From Mesorhizobium sp. AR02 (GTDB lineage: Bacteria > Pseudomonadota > Alphaproteobacteria > Rhizobiales > Rhizobiaceae): DNA of 64,000 bases. The notes beneath the pieces are model-generated. The model did not search any database. It was not told the origin of the DNA and saw nothing but the letters and a program-made list of their open reading frames with translations. Of this stretch, positions 1-8,496 are shown one piece after another (position 1 is the first letter of the stretch; each line of letters opens with the position of its first letter). Both the position numbers and the translations under genes were made by a program. The stretch is taken from assembly GCF_024746835.1 (NCBI RefSeq), contig NZ_CP080531.1, positions 1,922,001 to 1,986,000 on the forward strand. Direction: 5' to 3'.

Positions 1-5
1 GCGCG

Positions 6-31
6 AGGCGCAATAATTTCGGCGCCTTTTT
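6..31 (+). terminator. Rho-independent terminator of an upstream gene
   Basis: The arms AGGCGC (6-11) and GCGCCT (22-27) form a 6-bp stem with a 10-nt loop, followed by a run of five T (27-31). The position suggests it ends a plus-strand gene lying left of the window. Confidence 0.55.
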
Positions 32-68
32 GAGATACCCATATCCACACGAGCATCAGGTCTGATTT

Positions 69-1091
69 ATGCACTACCGATCGATTTCCGACATGAACGA
101 CACGATCGTCAGCAACCTTCACCGGCTGCCGCGCGACATCGACCTGGTGGTCGGCGTTCCCAGAAGCGGCGTGCTGGCGGCAACGCTGGTCAGCCTTGCG
201 GCGAACATTCCGATGACCGACCTCGATAGCTTCCTGGAAGGCCGGGTCTACACGTCAGGCATCACCAAGCGCCGCGCCGCGCTCGACCGCAAGGTGTCGG
301 ACATGCGCAAGGTGCTGGTGATCGACGACAGCGTTGCCGGCGGCAATGCCATGCGCGACGCCCGCGCCCGCATTCAAGCTGCCGGCATCGAGGCCGATTT
401 CACCTTTGCCGCCGTGTTCGGCCTGCAGCCGCAGCATCGGGAGATCGACGTCGTCTTCGAGGTCGTGCCGCATCCGCGCATGTTCCAGTGGAATTTCATG
501 CATCACAAATTCCTGGCGCAGTGCTGCGTCGACATAGACGGGGTGCTGTGCCTCGATCCGACCGAGGCGGAAAACGACGATGGCCCGGCCTACGAGAAAT
601 TCCTCAGCGAGGCGCGGCCGCTCCATGCCCCGACGCACAGGATCGGCTGGCTGGTCACCAGCCGGCTGGAGAAATACCGTGCGCTGACCGAGGCATGGCT
701 GGCCAAGCACGAGATCAAGTATGACAAGCTGATCATGCTCGACCTGCCGAGCATGGCCGAGCGCCGGCGGCTCGGCGCGCATGGCAGTTTCAAGGCCGAT
801 TTCTACCGCAAGTCCGATGCCATCCTGTTCATCGAAAGCGAGCATGCGCAGGCGCTGAAGATCACGGAGCTATCAGGCAAGCCGGTGCTGTGCGTCGAAA
901 CGCACATGGTCAGCTTCCCCGACACGCTGTCGCTGCCGGCGCTCGGCCAGGCGGCGCGCAACCTGCCGGCCAGGCTGCGGCAGATCAACTCGCAGGAAGG
1001 CCGCAAAGGCGCCGCCAAGGCCCTGGCCCGCGCCCTGCTCGGTGCCCGTGGCTACGAGACGCTGAAAAGCCGGGTCAAGCGCCCGGCCTGA
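69..1091 (+). CDS. Phosphoribosyltransferase-HAD fusion protein
   Basis: 340 residues. The N-terminal half is a type I phosphoribosyltransferase: a pyrophosphate loop (VPRSG near residue 36) and the PRPP-binding motif VLVIDDSVAGGNAM at residues 82-95. The second half starts with a HAD-type motif I, CVDIDGVLC, with Asp155 and Asp157 as probable nucleophile and acid/base. No signal peptide or membrane segment is visible, so the protein should be cytosolic. The substrate is unknown. PRTase domains combined with HAD phosphatases may act on a phosphosugar or nucleotide, and the neighbouring polysaccharide genes would fit a sugar-nucleotide role, but that is inference. The gene is transcribed alone and converges on the glycosyltransferase at 1143. 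An AGG about nine bases upstream supports the ATG at 69. Confidence 0.75.
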   Translation: MHYRSISDMNDTIVSNLHRLPRDIDLVVGVPRSGVLAATLVSLAANIPMTDLDSFLEGRVYTSGITKRRAALDRKVSDMRKVLVIDDSVAGGNAMRDARARIQAAGIEADFTFAAVFGLQPQHREIDVVFEVVPHPRMFQWNFMHHKFLAQCCVDIDGVLCLDPTEAENDDGPAYEKFLSEARPLHAPTHRIGWLVTSRLEKYRALTEAWLAKHEIKYDKLIMLDLPSMAERRRLGAHGSFKADFYRKSDAILFIESEHAQALKITELSGKPVLCVETHMVSFPDTLSLPALGQAARNLPARLRQINSQEGRKGAAKALARALLGARGYETLKSRVKRPA

Positions 1092-1146
1092 TTTCTTTGT
1101 TTCGACGCAACTCCGGACGGAAACCCGTTTCCGGGAATTGCCCTAT
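1092..1146 (+). repeat. Degenerate copy of the intergenic mosaic repeat
   Basis: This stretch contains the repeat core (GCAACTCCGGACGGAAA, then GGGAATTGCCCTA) found in fuller form at 19701, 27141 and 30811. The first palindromic module is missing and the second is shortened. The stop codon of the minus-strand glycosyltransferase (1143-1145) lies inside it. Confidence 0.6.
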
Positions 1147-2222
1147 GCAGCCTGGCGCGCGCGTTGCTGCACCGCCCTGTCCAATATCGAGAAGAAGGTG
1201 ACGAACTGGCGGTCCGGATCGAGCTCCGGGCGCGCCGCGAAGCTGCGCGCGAGGCTGGAAACCCGCTCGTATTCCTTGTTGTCGTTCCACAGCTGCCTGA
1301 CGGTCGCGACCCAGTCGGCGAGCGGAGCGTCATAGTCGAGCACCGCGCCGCCAGGGCCGATCGCTTCGGGCAGGCCGCCGCGCCGCGAGCCGACGACCGG
1401 GATGCCGCTGCAATGGGCCTCCGAGGCCACACGGCCCCAGGCCTCCTCCCATTTCGAGGGCGCGAGCAGTATCCTGGTGCGGCCATAGATCGTCTTCATG
1501 TCGTTGGTGCGGCTCTCGAGCGTGACATTGCCGAGCGGTGCGATCGTTTCCTCGATGCGTGCGCGATGGTCGTCCTCCAGCTTCCAGCTTTCGACGAACA
1601 GGAACGGGATTTCGGGGCAGGCGCCGGCAATGCGCACCGCCAGCTCGAAGCCCTTTTCCTCATAGGGGTTGATCAAGGTGACGAACTGGCCCGTGGTCGG
1701 CGTGCTGTACAGCGTCGGGTTGATGGTCGGCGGGATCACCGTCGCCTCAATGCCGAATTCCCTGCTGTAGGTACGCGCGGTGAATTCCGAATTGGCAATG
1801 TAGAGCGCGGAGCGCAACTCGCGCAGATCGCCGCCTAGCTCATGGAACTCGACATTTCTGAGATAGACGACCAGCGGCACGCCCTCGGCCTGCAACGCCT
1901 TGCCCAGCGGAACCGATTTGTGGCACTGGACCACGGTTACATCAGGCTTCAGTTTCTTGACGGCAAAACCTGCTGCTTCCCAGGGAAACCATGTCCTGAT
2001 CACCGGGTAACCAGGAAAGCTGTCGACGACCGCGGGTTGCCGCAAGAGCTTCATCTTAGCGCGCGCCTTGAGGCCGAACATTCCGTCGCCGAACAGAGCG
2101 GCGAGCACCGATGCTTCATGCCCGTGTTCGATCAACTGCTCCGCCAGATGATGCGTGCTGGATTGGACGCCGCCACCGAACTCGGGCGGATAGCCGTTGC
2201 CACTGGCAAAGAGGACTTTCAT
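1143..2222 (-). CDS. GT4-family glycosyltransferase
   Basis: 359 residues from the ATG at 2222, which has an AAGGAG ribosome site about 12 bases upstream; the longer upstream frame was rejected because the glycosyltransferase fold begins right at MKVLFASGNG. A glycine-rich N-terminal loop (PPEFGGGVQSS) precedes the first domain. The C-terminal half carries the GT4 nucleotide-sugar site with ASEAHCSGIPVVGSRRGGLPE near residues 265-285. It probably adds a sugar to a lipid-linked or secreted glycan at the cytoplasmic face of the membrane. It is the last gene of a minus-strand run that also holds UDP-glucose dehydrogenase, so UDP-glucuronate or another UDP-sugar is a plausible donor. Donor and acceptor cannot be read from sequence. 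Confidence 0.85.
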   Translation of the reverse strand: MKVLFASGNGYPPEFGGGVQSSTHHLAEQLIEHGHEASVLAALFGDGMFGLKARAKMKLLRQPAVVDSFPGYPVIRTWFPWEAAGFAVKKLKPDVTVVQCHKSVPLGKALQAEGVPLVVYLRNVEFHELGGDLRELRSALYIANSEFTARTYSREFGIEATVIPPTINPTLYSTPTTGQFVTLINPYEEKGFELAVRIAGACPEIPFLFVESWKLEDDHRARIEETIAPLGNVTLESRTNDMKTIYGRTRILLAPSKWEEAWGRVASEAHCSGIPVVGSRRGGLPEAIGPGGAVLDYDAPLADWVATVRQLWNDNKEYERVSSLARSFAARPELDPDRQFVTFFSILDRAVQQRARQAA

Positions 2223-2295
2223 GGAACCGGCTCCTTGTCTGATATTCTGGCTCGTCTCTTCTGCGAAGCGACCTAACCAGGGGGCCACTTGCGCC

Positions 2296-2745
2296 TCACG
2301 CGCTCTGTGGCGGGTCAAGCGTCGCGAACGGGTTGGTGCATGAGTGCCATCCGGTGAACCGGATCGGATCATCGGGCGAACTGCGCCAGGCGTAGTCCGT
2401 CAGCATATGGAACTCGGCGACGACCCAGCGATCGAAATGCCTGAGATCGCGCTGCTTCTGCCTCGGCAGCAACCCGCGTGCCTGCCCGAGCTTCGTCGTT
2501 TCAAGCAAGGTGATGGCGTCGCCCAGTCTTTCACTGGGAAACAGCCACGGATTGCGGTTTTGAAATTCCAGCACGAACTGCTGCAGATGTTCGATGCGCA
2601 TGTTCAGCCTACCGAGATATTTTTCCAGCGTGACGCGAACCAGATCCTCATCCGAAAACGAGGAGACGGCTGCATAGGCTACGCCCGTCGAGGCAACGCC
2701 TCCCGCCAGGATGGCCAGTGCCGAGCGCCGTGTGACTTCGATCAT
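2296..2745 (-). CDS. Tat-exported small subunit-like protein paired with GMC oxidoreductase
   Basis: 149 residues. The N-terminus has a twin-arginine-type signal (TRRSALAILAGG) followed by a short hydrophobic stretch and Ala-rich cleavage region. The rest is small, Trp- and charged-residue-rich, without cysteine pairs typical of haem proteins. It begins 13 bases after the GMC oxidoreductase gene with a GGAG site, so the two are almost certainly co-transcribed. This resembles the gluconate 2-dehydrogenase subunit 3 arrangement, in which a Tat-carrying small subunit escorts a signal-less flavoprotein to the periplasm. The family assignment is inferred from size, signal and neighbour rather than from a diagnostic motif. 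Confidence 0.65.
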   Translation of the reverse strand: MIEVTRRSALAILAGGVASTGVAYAAVSSFSDEDLVRVTLEKYLGRLNMRIEHLQQFVLEFQNRNPWLFPSERLGDAITLLETTKLGQARGLLPRQKQRDLRHFDRWVVAEFHMLTDYAWRSSPDDPIRFTGWHSCTNPFATLDPPQSA

Positions 2746-2758
2746 CGGCCCGCTCCTC

Positions 2759-4201
2759 TCACGCGATCCGGCTCGCCGCCCGCAGGGACAACGCCGCCGC
2801 GGTCAGGCTCGGGTTGGCGCAGGAGCAGCTCGGATAGGTGCTGGTGCCGACGACAACCAGATTTCTCAACCGGTGATGGACCATGTTGCTGTCAACAACC
2901 GAATCGGCTGGGCCGGTGCCCATCCTCAGCGTGCCCTGGACATGCGATTCCGTTGGCCGGATGCCACGGTCGAAGAGCCGTTCGACCGGCAGCGGGGCAA
3001 GCAGCCCAGGCAATTTGTCCAGCGCTCGGGCCATGCCCTTGACCGCGTAGTCCGACGGTGCCTTGAAGGAAACAAAGGCATTGTCGTCCTCGTCGAGGGT
3101 GACGAAATTCTCGTGATCGAGCAGGTTTTCAGTGACCACGACAAGCGGCAGCGTCTGGCGCAACCGCCCCTTTTCGGCCCGCATCCCGTGCTGCCAGCGG
3201 TTTTCGAAATAGACCAGTGCCGCCGCGTGCTCGGACCGGTGCGGACCGTCATAGAGGCCGAAATTCAGGCCGGTGGTGATGGTGCTGCCGTCGAAATTGT
3301 CGACGCCGTCGAGATAGACCTCGAAATTCCAGCCATAGGATTCATGCAGGCCCCGCCCGACGAATTCGTCTCCCAGGCCGGATCGCAGCATGATCGCGGC
3401 GCTCTGGATGGCATTGGCGCCGAGGATGAAGAGATCGCCGCTGACCTGATATTCCTTGTCGTCATGGACGAAAATCACCGAACGGACCGTGCCGCCGACA
3501 TGATCGAGCCGCCGCACTTCCGCGCCGAGGCAGACCGAAACGTCGGGATGCTCGAAGACATGCATCAGGCCATTGTTGACGGTGAATTTCGCGTCGACGG
3601 GACAGAGCCAGCAGCGCAGATTGGCACAGCACGAAGTGCGTTGTGACGTTGGCACGCGGGCGCGGGCGGTCGGCATGACGAAGTGCTGGTCGGGCTGGGC
3701 CGCCTTCATCATCTTGTCCGGCGTCGACATGCGATGCGGCGGTTGCGGAAACGGCTTCGAGCGCGGCAGCATCGCCGCCATGTCGGGATCGCCGGAGATC
3801 GACATGATCTCTTCGGCATCACAATAGAACGGCTCGACGTCGTCATAACTGATCGGCCAGTCATTGCCGATGCCATAGGTGCTTTTCAGCCTGAAGTCGT
3901 TGGGATGGAACCTTGGCGTCTGCGCGAACCAGCAGTTGGTCCCGCCACCCAGCCCGATCGTGTAATTCCACGGCTTGTCGGAATTGGTCTTGTAGGTCGT
4001 CTCGTCGCCGATATCGGTGTTGGCGTTCTGGCCGAGCTGCCATTCATGCGTGTTGTGCCGGCCCCACTCCAGCACCAGGACGCGCGCCTTACGCCGCTTG
4101 GCGAACTCGTGCAGGAAGAAGGCCGAACCGAAACCGGAACCGATCGCGACAACATCGAAATGATCCCTGGTGATTTGCTCGGGCTTTACGTCGAGCACCA
4201 T
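2759..4201 (-). CDS. GMC-family FAD oxidoreductase
   Basis: 480 residues from the ATG at 4201, preceded by AAAGGAG. The FAD-binding Rossmann motif is VVAIGSGFGSAFFLHEFA near residue 20. The GMC signature-like segment GLGGGTNCWFAQTPRF lies near residue 90, and the C-terminal block contains the usual GTLRMG and NPSLTAAALSLRAA elements with the expected C-terminal His/Asn region. The family oxidises alcohol groups of sugars or small alcohols. No signal peptide is present; export is probably with the Tat partner encoded just downstream. Its place between UDP-glucose dehydrogenase and a glycosyltransferase suggests a sugar substrate, but this is inference. Confidence 0.85.
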   Translation of the reverse strand: MVLDVKPEQITRDHFDVVAIGSGFGSAFFLHEFAKRRKARVLVLEWGRHNTHEWQLGQNANTDIGDETTYKTNSDKPWNYTIGLGGGTNCWFAQTPRFHPNDFRLKSTYGIGNDWPISYDDVEPFYCDAEEIMSISGDPDMAAMLPRSKPFPQPPHRMSTPDKMMKAAQPDQHFVMPTARARVPTSQRTSCCANLRCWLCPVDAKFTVNNGLMHVFEHPDVSVCLGAEVRRLDHVGGTVRSVIFVHDDKEYQVSGDLFILGANAIQSAAIMLRSGLGDEFVGRGLHESYGWNFEVYLDGVDNFDGSTITTGLNFGLYDGPHRSEHAAALVYFENRWQHGMRAEKGRLRQTLPLVVVTENLLDHENFVTLDEDDNAFVSFKAPSDYAVKGMARALDKLPGLLAPLPVERLFDRGIRPTESHVQGTLRMGTGPADSVVDSNMVHHRLRNLVVVGTSTYPSCSCANPSLTAAALSLRAASRIA

Positions 4202-4265
4202 CAGCCAAAACTCCTTTCCGCGCCGGGCGCGCCTGCCAGATCCTGCTTGCTCTGAGCGCCCGCTC

Positions 4266-5597
4266 TCATGCCGCCATTCTGCCGATCGAGTGATATTCGA
4301 TGCCGTGGCGCGCCACGACCTTGGGGTCATAGAGGTTGCGGCCGTCGAAGATGACCGGCGTGGTCAGCGCGTCCTTCAACGCGTCGAAGGATGGGGCTCG
4401 AAAACTCTTCCATTCGGTGGCAATGAGCAGCGCATCGGCGCCGCGCAAAGCCGCTTCCTTGGTGCCGCACAGAAGCAGGTCGTCGCGCAGGCCATAGATG
4501 GCCTGGCATTCCTGCATCGCCTCGGGATCATAGGCCTGCACGGTCGCGCCGGCCTTCCACAGCGCTTCCATCAGAACGCGCGCCGGCGCTTCGCGCATGT
4601 CGTCGGTGTTGGGCTTGAAGGCCAGGCCCCAAAGCGCAAAGGTCTTGCCCTTGAGACTGCCCTTGAAATAGCGGTTCACCTTGTCGAACAGCACGGATTT
4701 CTGGTCGTTGTTGCGCTCCTCGACGGCGCGCAGCAGCTTGGCGTCGAATTTGACGCCCTCGGCGGTCTTGATCAGGGCGCGGACGTCCTTGGGAAAGCAC
4801 GAGCCGCCATAGCCAAGACCCGGATAGATGAAGTGGTAGCCGATGCGCGGATCGCTGCCGATGCCCTTGCGCACCTCCTCGATGTCGGCGCCGAGCTGCT
4901 CGGCCAGATTGGCCATCTCGTTCATGAAGCTGATCTTGGTCGCCAGCATGCAGTTGGCGGCGTATTTCGTGAATTCGGCGCTGCGCACGTCCATCACGAT
5001 CATCTTTTCGTGGTTGCGGTTGAAGGGCGCATAGAGCTCGCGCATCACCGCCTCGGTCTCCTCGCTGGATGTGCCGACGATGATGCGGTCAGGCTTCATG
5101 CAGTCGGCGACGGCCGAGCCTTCCTTGAGGAATTCGGGATTGGAGGCGACGTCGAAGCTCAGGTCCTCGCGCCCTCTCTTCTTCAGCGTTTCGGCGATCC
5201 TGGCCTTCACCTTTTCGCAGGTGCCGACCGGCACGGTCGACTTGCCGACGACGATCTTGGCACTGTCCATTTCGCGGCCGATGGTCTCGGCGACCGCCAG
5301 CACATATTTGAGGTCGGCCGAACCGTCCTCGCCGGGCGGCGTGCCGACCGCGATCATCTGGATTTCACCATGCCGGACGGCGGCTGCGGCATCGGTGGTG
5401 AATTTGATGCGGCCGGCGGCGTGATTCTCCCGGACGATGCTTTCGAGGCCTGGTTCGAAGATCGGAACGAAGCCCTGGTTGAGCCGCTCCACCTTGTTCT
5501 CGTCGATGTCGACGCAAACAACCTGGTGGCCAACCTCGGCAAGCACCGCCGCCTGCACGAGGCCGACGTAGCCAATTCCAAACACCGTCAAGTTCAT
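4266..5597 (-). CDS. ugd: UDP-glucose 6-dehydrogenase
   Basis: 443 residues. It converts UDP-glucose to UDP-glucuronate with two NAD+, supplying an acidic precursor for surface polysaccharide. The N-terminal NAD site is [18 protein letters not shown]; the catalytic cysteine is Cys267 in [10 protein letters not shown]; the family segments [13 protein letters not shown] and [19 protein letters not shown] are present. Length matches the bacterial type I family (about 430-450). In rhizobia the orthologue is often called rkpK. It lies 50 bases downstream of a GH16 glycanase and 64 bases upstream of a GMC oxidoreductase, all in one direction, suggesting a polysaccharide operon. Confidence 0.95.
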   Translation of the reverse strand: MNLTVFGIGYVGLVQAAVLAEVGHQVVCVDIDENKVERLNQGFVPIFEPGLESIVRENHAAGRIKFTTDAAAAVRHGEIQMIAVGTPPGEDGSADLKYVLAVAETIGREMDSAKIVVGKSTVPVGTCEKVKARIAETLKKRGREDLSFDVASNPEFLKEGSAVADCMKPDRIIVGTSSEETEAVMRELYAPFNRNHEKMIVMDVRSAEFTKYAANCMLATKISFMNEMANLAEQLGADIEEVRKGIGSDPRIGYHFIYPGLGYGGSCFPKDVRALIKTAEGVKFDAKLLRAVEERNNDQKSVLFDKVNRYFKGSLKGKTFALWGLAFKPNTDDMREAPARVLMEALWKAGATVQAYDPEAMQECQAIYGLRDDLLLCGTKEAALRGADALLIATEWKSFRAPSFDALKDALTTPVIFDGRNLYDPKVVARHGIEYHSIGRMAA

Positions 5598-5646
5598 TCG
5601 GTTTCATTCCCATCCATGGCCGCGAACCGTTTTCAGTCCGGCCGGT

Positions 5647-6528
5647 TCAATTCGTCTTTCCCAACTCTTTTACACTGCATACGAGCGATTCAGGAAACTG
5701 ACATGGCTCGCCGAGCGCGGTGAAGGCGACACGCTCGACCCGCAGCGAAAGCTTGCGGCCGGGGTCCGCGAACGCGCCCATCCAGCCCTTCATGGTGTCG
5801 CTGCCCCAAAGACTGAAGAAGATCTTCTGCGCATGGCTGGGCAGCTTGGCCGGATCGGTGATGGTGTTCACCAGCTGGCCGTTGACGTACCAGCGCAAAC
5901 TGTCCTTCTCCCAGACGAAGGCGTAATCGTTGAAGGCCTTGTCAGTGCCGCCCGGCACCTCGACCAGCTTCTCGTTCTTGCCCTTGCCGTCGATATAGGC
6001 GTTGACCTGCACCTTGGAGGTGTCCTTGGTCAGGATTTCGAAGTCGATCTCGTCCCAGGGTTGCTTGTCGGACGGACCGATATAGGAAAAGAAGGCTGCG
6101 TTGAGGCCAGAGCCGGTGTCGGTCTTCAGCCGCGCCTCATAGGTGCCGTAACCAAAGCGCTGCTTGGTCTGGATCTCACCACAGGCGAACTCGCGATCCT
6201 TCAGCTTCTGCTTTTCGAAGCCGAGCGACAGCACTCCGTCGGAAAGCGCGACCAGTCCCTTCGACCAGGTGCAATTTTGATGACTGCCGTTGTTCCAGCC
6301 GTCGGACACATACCAGCGCGACCGATCGAAGCTTTTGAAATCATCGACGAAAGAGGGGGCGGACTGGATATCCTGTGCATGGGCGGGAGCCGCAAAGAGG
6401 CTGCCGAGAGCAGCCAGCAACAGCCCGCCGATCAAGCCCAGCCGCCTGAGGTCGGCTTGCCGGGTCTCATGCGCGAAGGACGTTACGTCAATTGCTGTCG
6501 TGGACGTGGTTTTCGGATCCGAATTCAT
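5647..6528 (-). CDS. Secreted GH16 beta-glucanase (ExoK-like)
   Basis: 293 residues. A long N-terminal region leads into a hydrophobic signal segment (GLIGGLLLAALGSLFAAPAHA, about 31-51) with a likely cleavage after AHA. The GH16 active site is DEIDFEI, with Glu160 as nucleophile and Glu164 as acid/base, and Asp162 between them. Rhizobial members such as ExoK cleave nascent exopolysaccharide in the periplasm or outside the cell and so set polymer length. The context (ugd downstream, exo genes 10 kb away) supports such a role. Three 20-bp direct repeats lie 114-173 bases upstream of its start and may be regulator sites. The glycan specificity is not evident. Confidence 0.9.
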   Translation of the reverse strand: MNSDPKTTSTTAIDVTSFAHETRQADLRRLGLIGGLLLAALGSLFAAPAHAQDIQSAPSFVDDFKSFDRSRWYVSDGWNNGSHQNCTWSKGLVALSDGVLSLGFEKQKLKDREFACGEIQTKQRFGYGTYEARLKTDTGSGLNAAFFSYIGPSDKQPWDEIDFEILTKDTSKVQVNAYIDGKGKNEKLVEVPGGTDKAFNDYAFVWEKDSLRWYVNGQLVNTITDPAKLPSHAQKIFFSLWGSDTMKGWMGAFADPGRKLSLRVERVAFTALGEPCQFPESLVCSVKELGKTN

Positions 6529-6641
6529 ACCAAACTCACCTTTGTGCTGTGCGTCCCCAACCCAAAGTCGACGTTTGAACCGCTTCCAAACGGGCCAACC
6601 TTGATCTCCTCTTCGACCCTCCCGAATTCCCTCTCCTGTCC

Positions 6642-6701
6642 TGCATCATACCTTTGACGCTTGCATCATACCTTCGAAGCTTGCGTCATGCCTTTGAATC
6701 A
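6642..6701. repeat. Three tandem 20-bp iterons upstream of the GH16 gene
   Basis: The units start at 6642, 6662 and 6682: TGCATCATACCTTTGACGCT, TGCATCATACCTTCGAAGCT and TGCGTCATGCCTTTGAATCA. The first two differ at two positions. The 20-bp period is about two helical turns, so repeated binding of a regulator on one DNA face is plausible. Their place in the GH16 promoter region suggests transcriptional control. Confidence 0.75.
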
Positions 6702-6718
6702 GTCTCACGCCCCCATCG

Positions 6719-7120
6719 TCACGCCCGGCCGGCGCCGGCGGGCCTGGCGAAATCGACCGCGGCGGCCGAATCGGACGCCCCACCCTCGTCGAAAACCAGA
6801 TCCAGCGAATGGCGGAGCTCCTTCATCATGCCGTTCTGGCGCGACAACGCCGCGATGCGGCGCTCGCAATTCAGGATCGACTGCGTCAGCGCGCTAACCT
6901 CGGATGAGCGCCTGTCGGAAGCGGAGCCGTTTTCCATGGCTTCGACGAGAAAGGCCGCGTTGGTCGCCGTCTTGCGGTAACGGCTCTCCAGGCCGGTTTT
7001 CTCGGCCTCGATCTCGGCGGCAATCTGCTCGAACAGTTTCGCCAGCCGGTCGAGGCGCGCAATGTCGGTCTGCCGGTCGCGGGCCGGGTCCCTTGATCTG
7101 AAGCCGAATATCGAGGCCAT
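6719..7120 (-). CDS. Small coiled-coil protein of unknown function
   Basis: 133 residues, no recognised domain. Residues about 20-105 are charged and heptad-like (for example IAAEIEAEKTGLESRYRK and ERRIAALSRQNGMMKEL), consistent with a helical coiled coil. There is no signal peptide or membrane segment. The C-terminal tail is Ala/Gly-rich and probably disordered. It lies between a GT2 glycosyltransferase and the GH16 glycanase on the same strand with wide gaps on both sides (288 and 190 bases), so it may have its own promoter. Codon use looks like that of the neighbours. No function is proposed. Confidence 0.6.
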   Translation of the reverse strand: MASIFGFRSRDPARDRQTDIARLDRLAKLFEQIAAEIEAEKTGLESRYRKTATNAAFLVEAMENGSASDRRSSEVSALTQSILNCERRIAALSRQNGMMKELRHSLDLVFDEGGASDSAAAVDFARPAGAGRA

Positions 7121-7408
7121 GAGCTTAAATTCCTGTCACCGCCGGCTTGCGAGCCGGGCATCTGGCCGATCCCCGCAAGCGGGGCTGAAAAACGCGTACC
7201 GCATTGTCCAACTCCACCGATGGGAGAGACTTCGGACCAATCCGATCGGGGGCCAGTTCGGTTGGTCGTCGATTTGCTGCACCGCAACATAGACTGCCAT
7301 CCCCGGAGCGATGAGGCAACCACCCAATTCGTAAACTCATAAATCCGGCGGAAATGGTTTGCGCGGTGAGCGTGCTTCTGGTGGCAAAAACCAGGAATTT
7401 CCCGTGCC

Positions 7409-8431
7409 TTACCGTTCCTTGCCCGCATTGGTCCCGGCCATCAGGAAACGCAGCGGCGGCACCTGCTTTTGCCCGGAGACAAGGCCAACGCGACGAAACA
7501 GCGCCTCGAGCTTGTCGGACGCCACGCCCTGGACGATGGGGACCAGGTTGGATTGACTTGCGAAGGCATAGGCCGCGGCCGAAGCGAGCCCGCGCTCGGC
7601 CTTCACGTCGAGGAAATTGCGCAGCCGGTATTTGTCGCGCACATGCCGCTCGTGCCGCCGCAGCACCGCCTTGGAGCCTTCCGGCAGGCTGTCGATCGCC
7701 AGCAGTGCCAGATCCGCATCGGCCAGCCGCTTCAGATCCTGCGTCTTGTGGCGGCCGCTGAGCGAATCGGCGCGCACGAAAGCGCCGTAACCGCAGGAGC
7801 GGATGATCTTGAACCGTGCGCCGAGGGCGACCGCGCGGGCGTAGAGCTCGTAATCCTCGCCCAGGCGCAGGCTCTCGTCGTAGCGCAATCGGTGCCGGTC
7901 AAGGAAAGCGCGGCTGATCACGGGCTTCAGGAAGCCAAGCTCGCCTCGCTGCACGCGACGCCTGGAGATGTTGCCTTCGACGAAGCGCTCGAAGTCGAGG
8001 AATTCCGGATCGGCGGCAAAATCGGGGGCGACGATTTTGGTTGCGTCACTCGTCGCGTCATCCCTGATGAGCATGATGTTGTCGGCCGCGAAATCCCAAT
8101 CGGCGGCGGCAAACAGGTTGCGGAACCGGCCCTTGAGGAAAAAGTCGTCGGCATCCAGAATGCTGATGAACGGCGCTTTTGAGCCGGCGATGGCGGCATT
8201 GCGGGCGAAGGACGGGCCGCGATTGACGTCAAGGCGCATGACCTTGAGCCGGGCACTGCCGTCGTCGGCGGAGCGGGCGATGTCGGCCGTATTGTCGGTG
8301 GAGCCGTCGTCGACGACGACGACCTCGGCCACCTCAGGTTCGCGCAACGCGGATGCGATGGCGACCGCGATCGTGCGCCCCGCATTTTTGGCCGCGATGA
8401 TCACGCAGACCTCGGATTTCGTCATCGACAT
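7409..8431 (-). CDS. GT2-family glycosyltransferase, linked to the lasso-peptide cluster
   Basis: 340 residues from the ATG at 8431 (AAGAGG site upstream). The GT-A fold begins at once: VCVIIAAKNAG, VVVVDDGSTDNTADIA, then the metal-binding SILDADDFFLKG (DAD motif near residue 100). An alternative in-frame ATG at 8497 overlaps the stop of the nucleotidyltransferase as TGATG, the classical coupling arrangement, and would add 22 residues. Either way the two genes are one transcription unit pointing away from the lasso precursor. The enzyme could act on exopolysaccharide like its other neighbours, or on the lasso peptide. The acceptor is unknown. Confidence 0.85.
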   Translation of the reverse strand: MSMTKSEVCVIIAAKNAGRTIAVAIASALREPEVAEVVVVDDGSTDNTADIARSADDGSARLKVMRLDVNRGPSFARNAAIAGSKAPFISILDADDFFLKGRFRNLFAAADWDFAADNIMLIRDDATSDATKIVAPDFAADPEFLDFERFVEGNISRRRVQRGELGFLKPVISRAFLDRHRLRYDESLRLGEDYELYARAVALGARFKIIRSCGYGAFVRADSLSGRHKTQDLKRLADADLALLAIDSLPEGSKAVLRRHERHVRDKYRLRNFLDVKAERGLASAAAYAFASQSNLVPIVQGVASDKLEALFRRVGLVSGQKQVPPLRFLMAGTNAGKER

Positions 8432-8496
8432 GGGTTTTGCCTCTTGCACAGGTTCCGATATGCCCTCGCCCTGTACGTATTGCGACGCCACCGCCA

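Noticed and set aside
2344..3646. Plus-strand open frames opposite the GMC and Tat genes
   Set aside because: High GC makes antisense frames open; their sequences are low-complexity Arg/Ala-rich and match no family.
4170..5723. Long plus-strand open frame (517 codons) opposite ugd
   Set aside because: It is the antisense shadow of ugd and part of the GMC gene; no family motif, and both opposite genes are certain.
7121..7408. Stretch without a gene containing a CCCCG-CAAG-CGGGG hairpin at 7171-7184
   Set aside because: The 5-bp stem lacks a T-run in either direction, and the small open frames here have no ribosome site or recognisable product.
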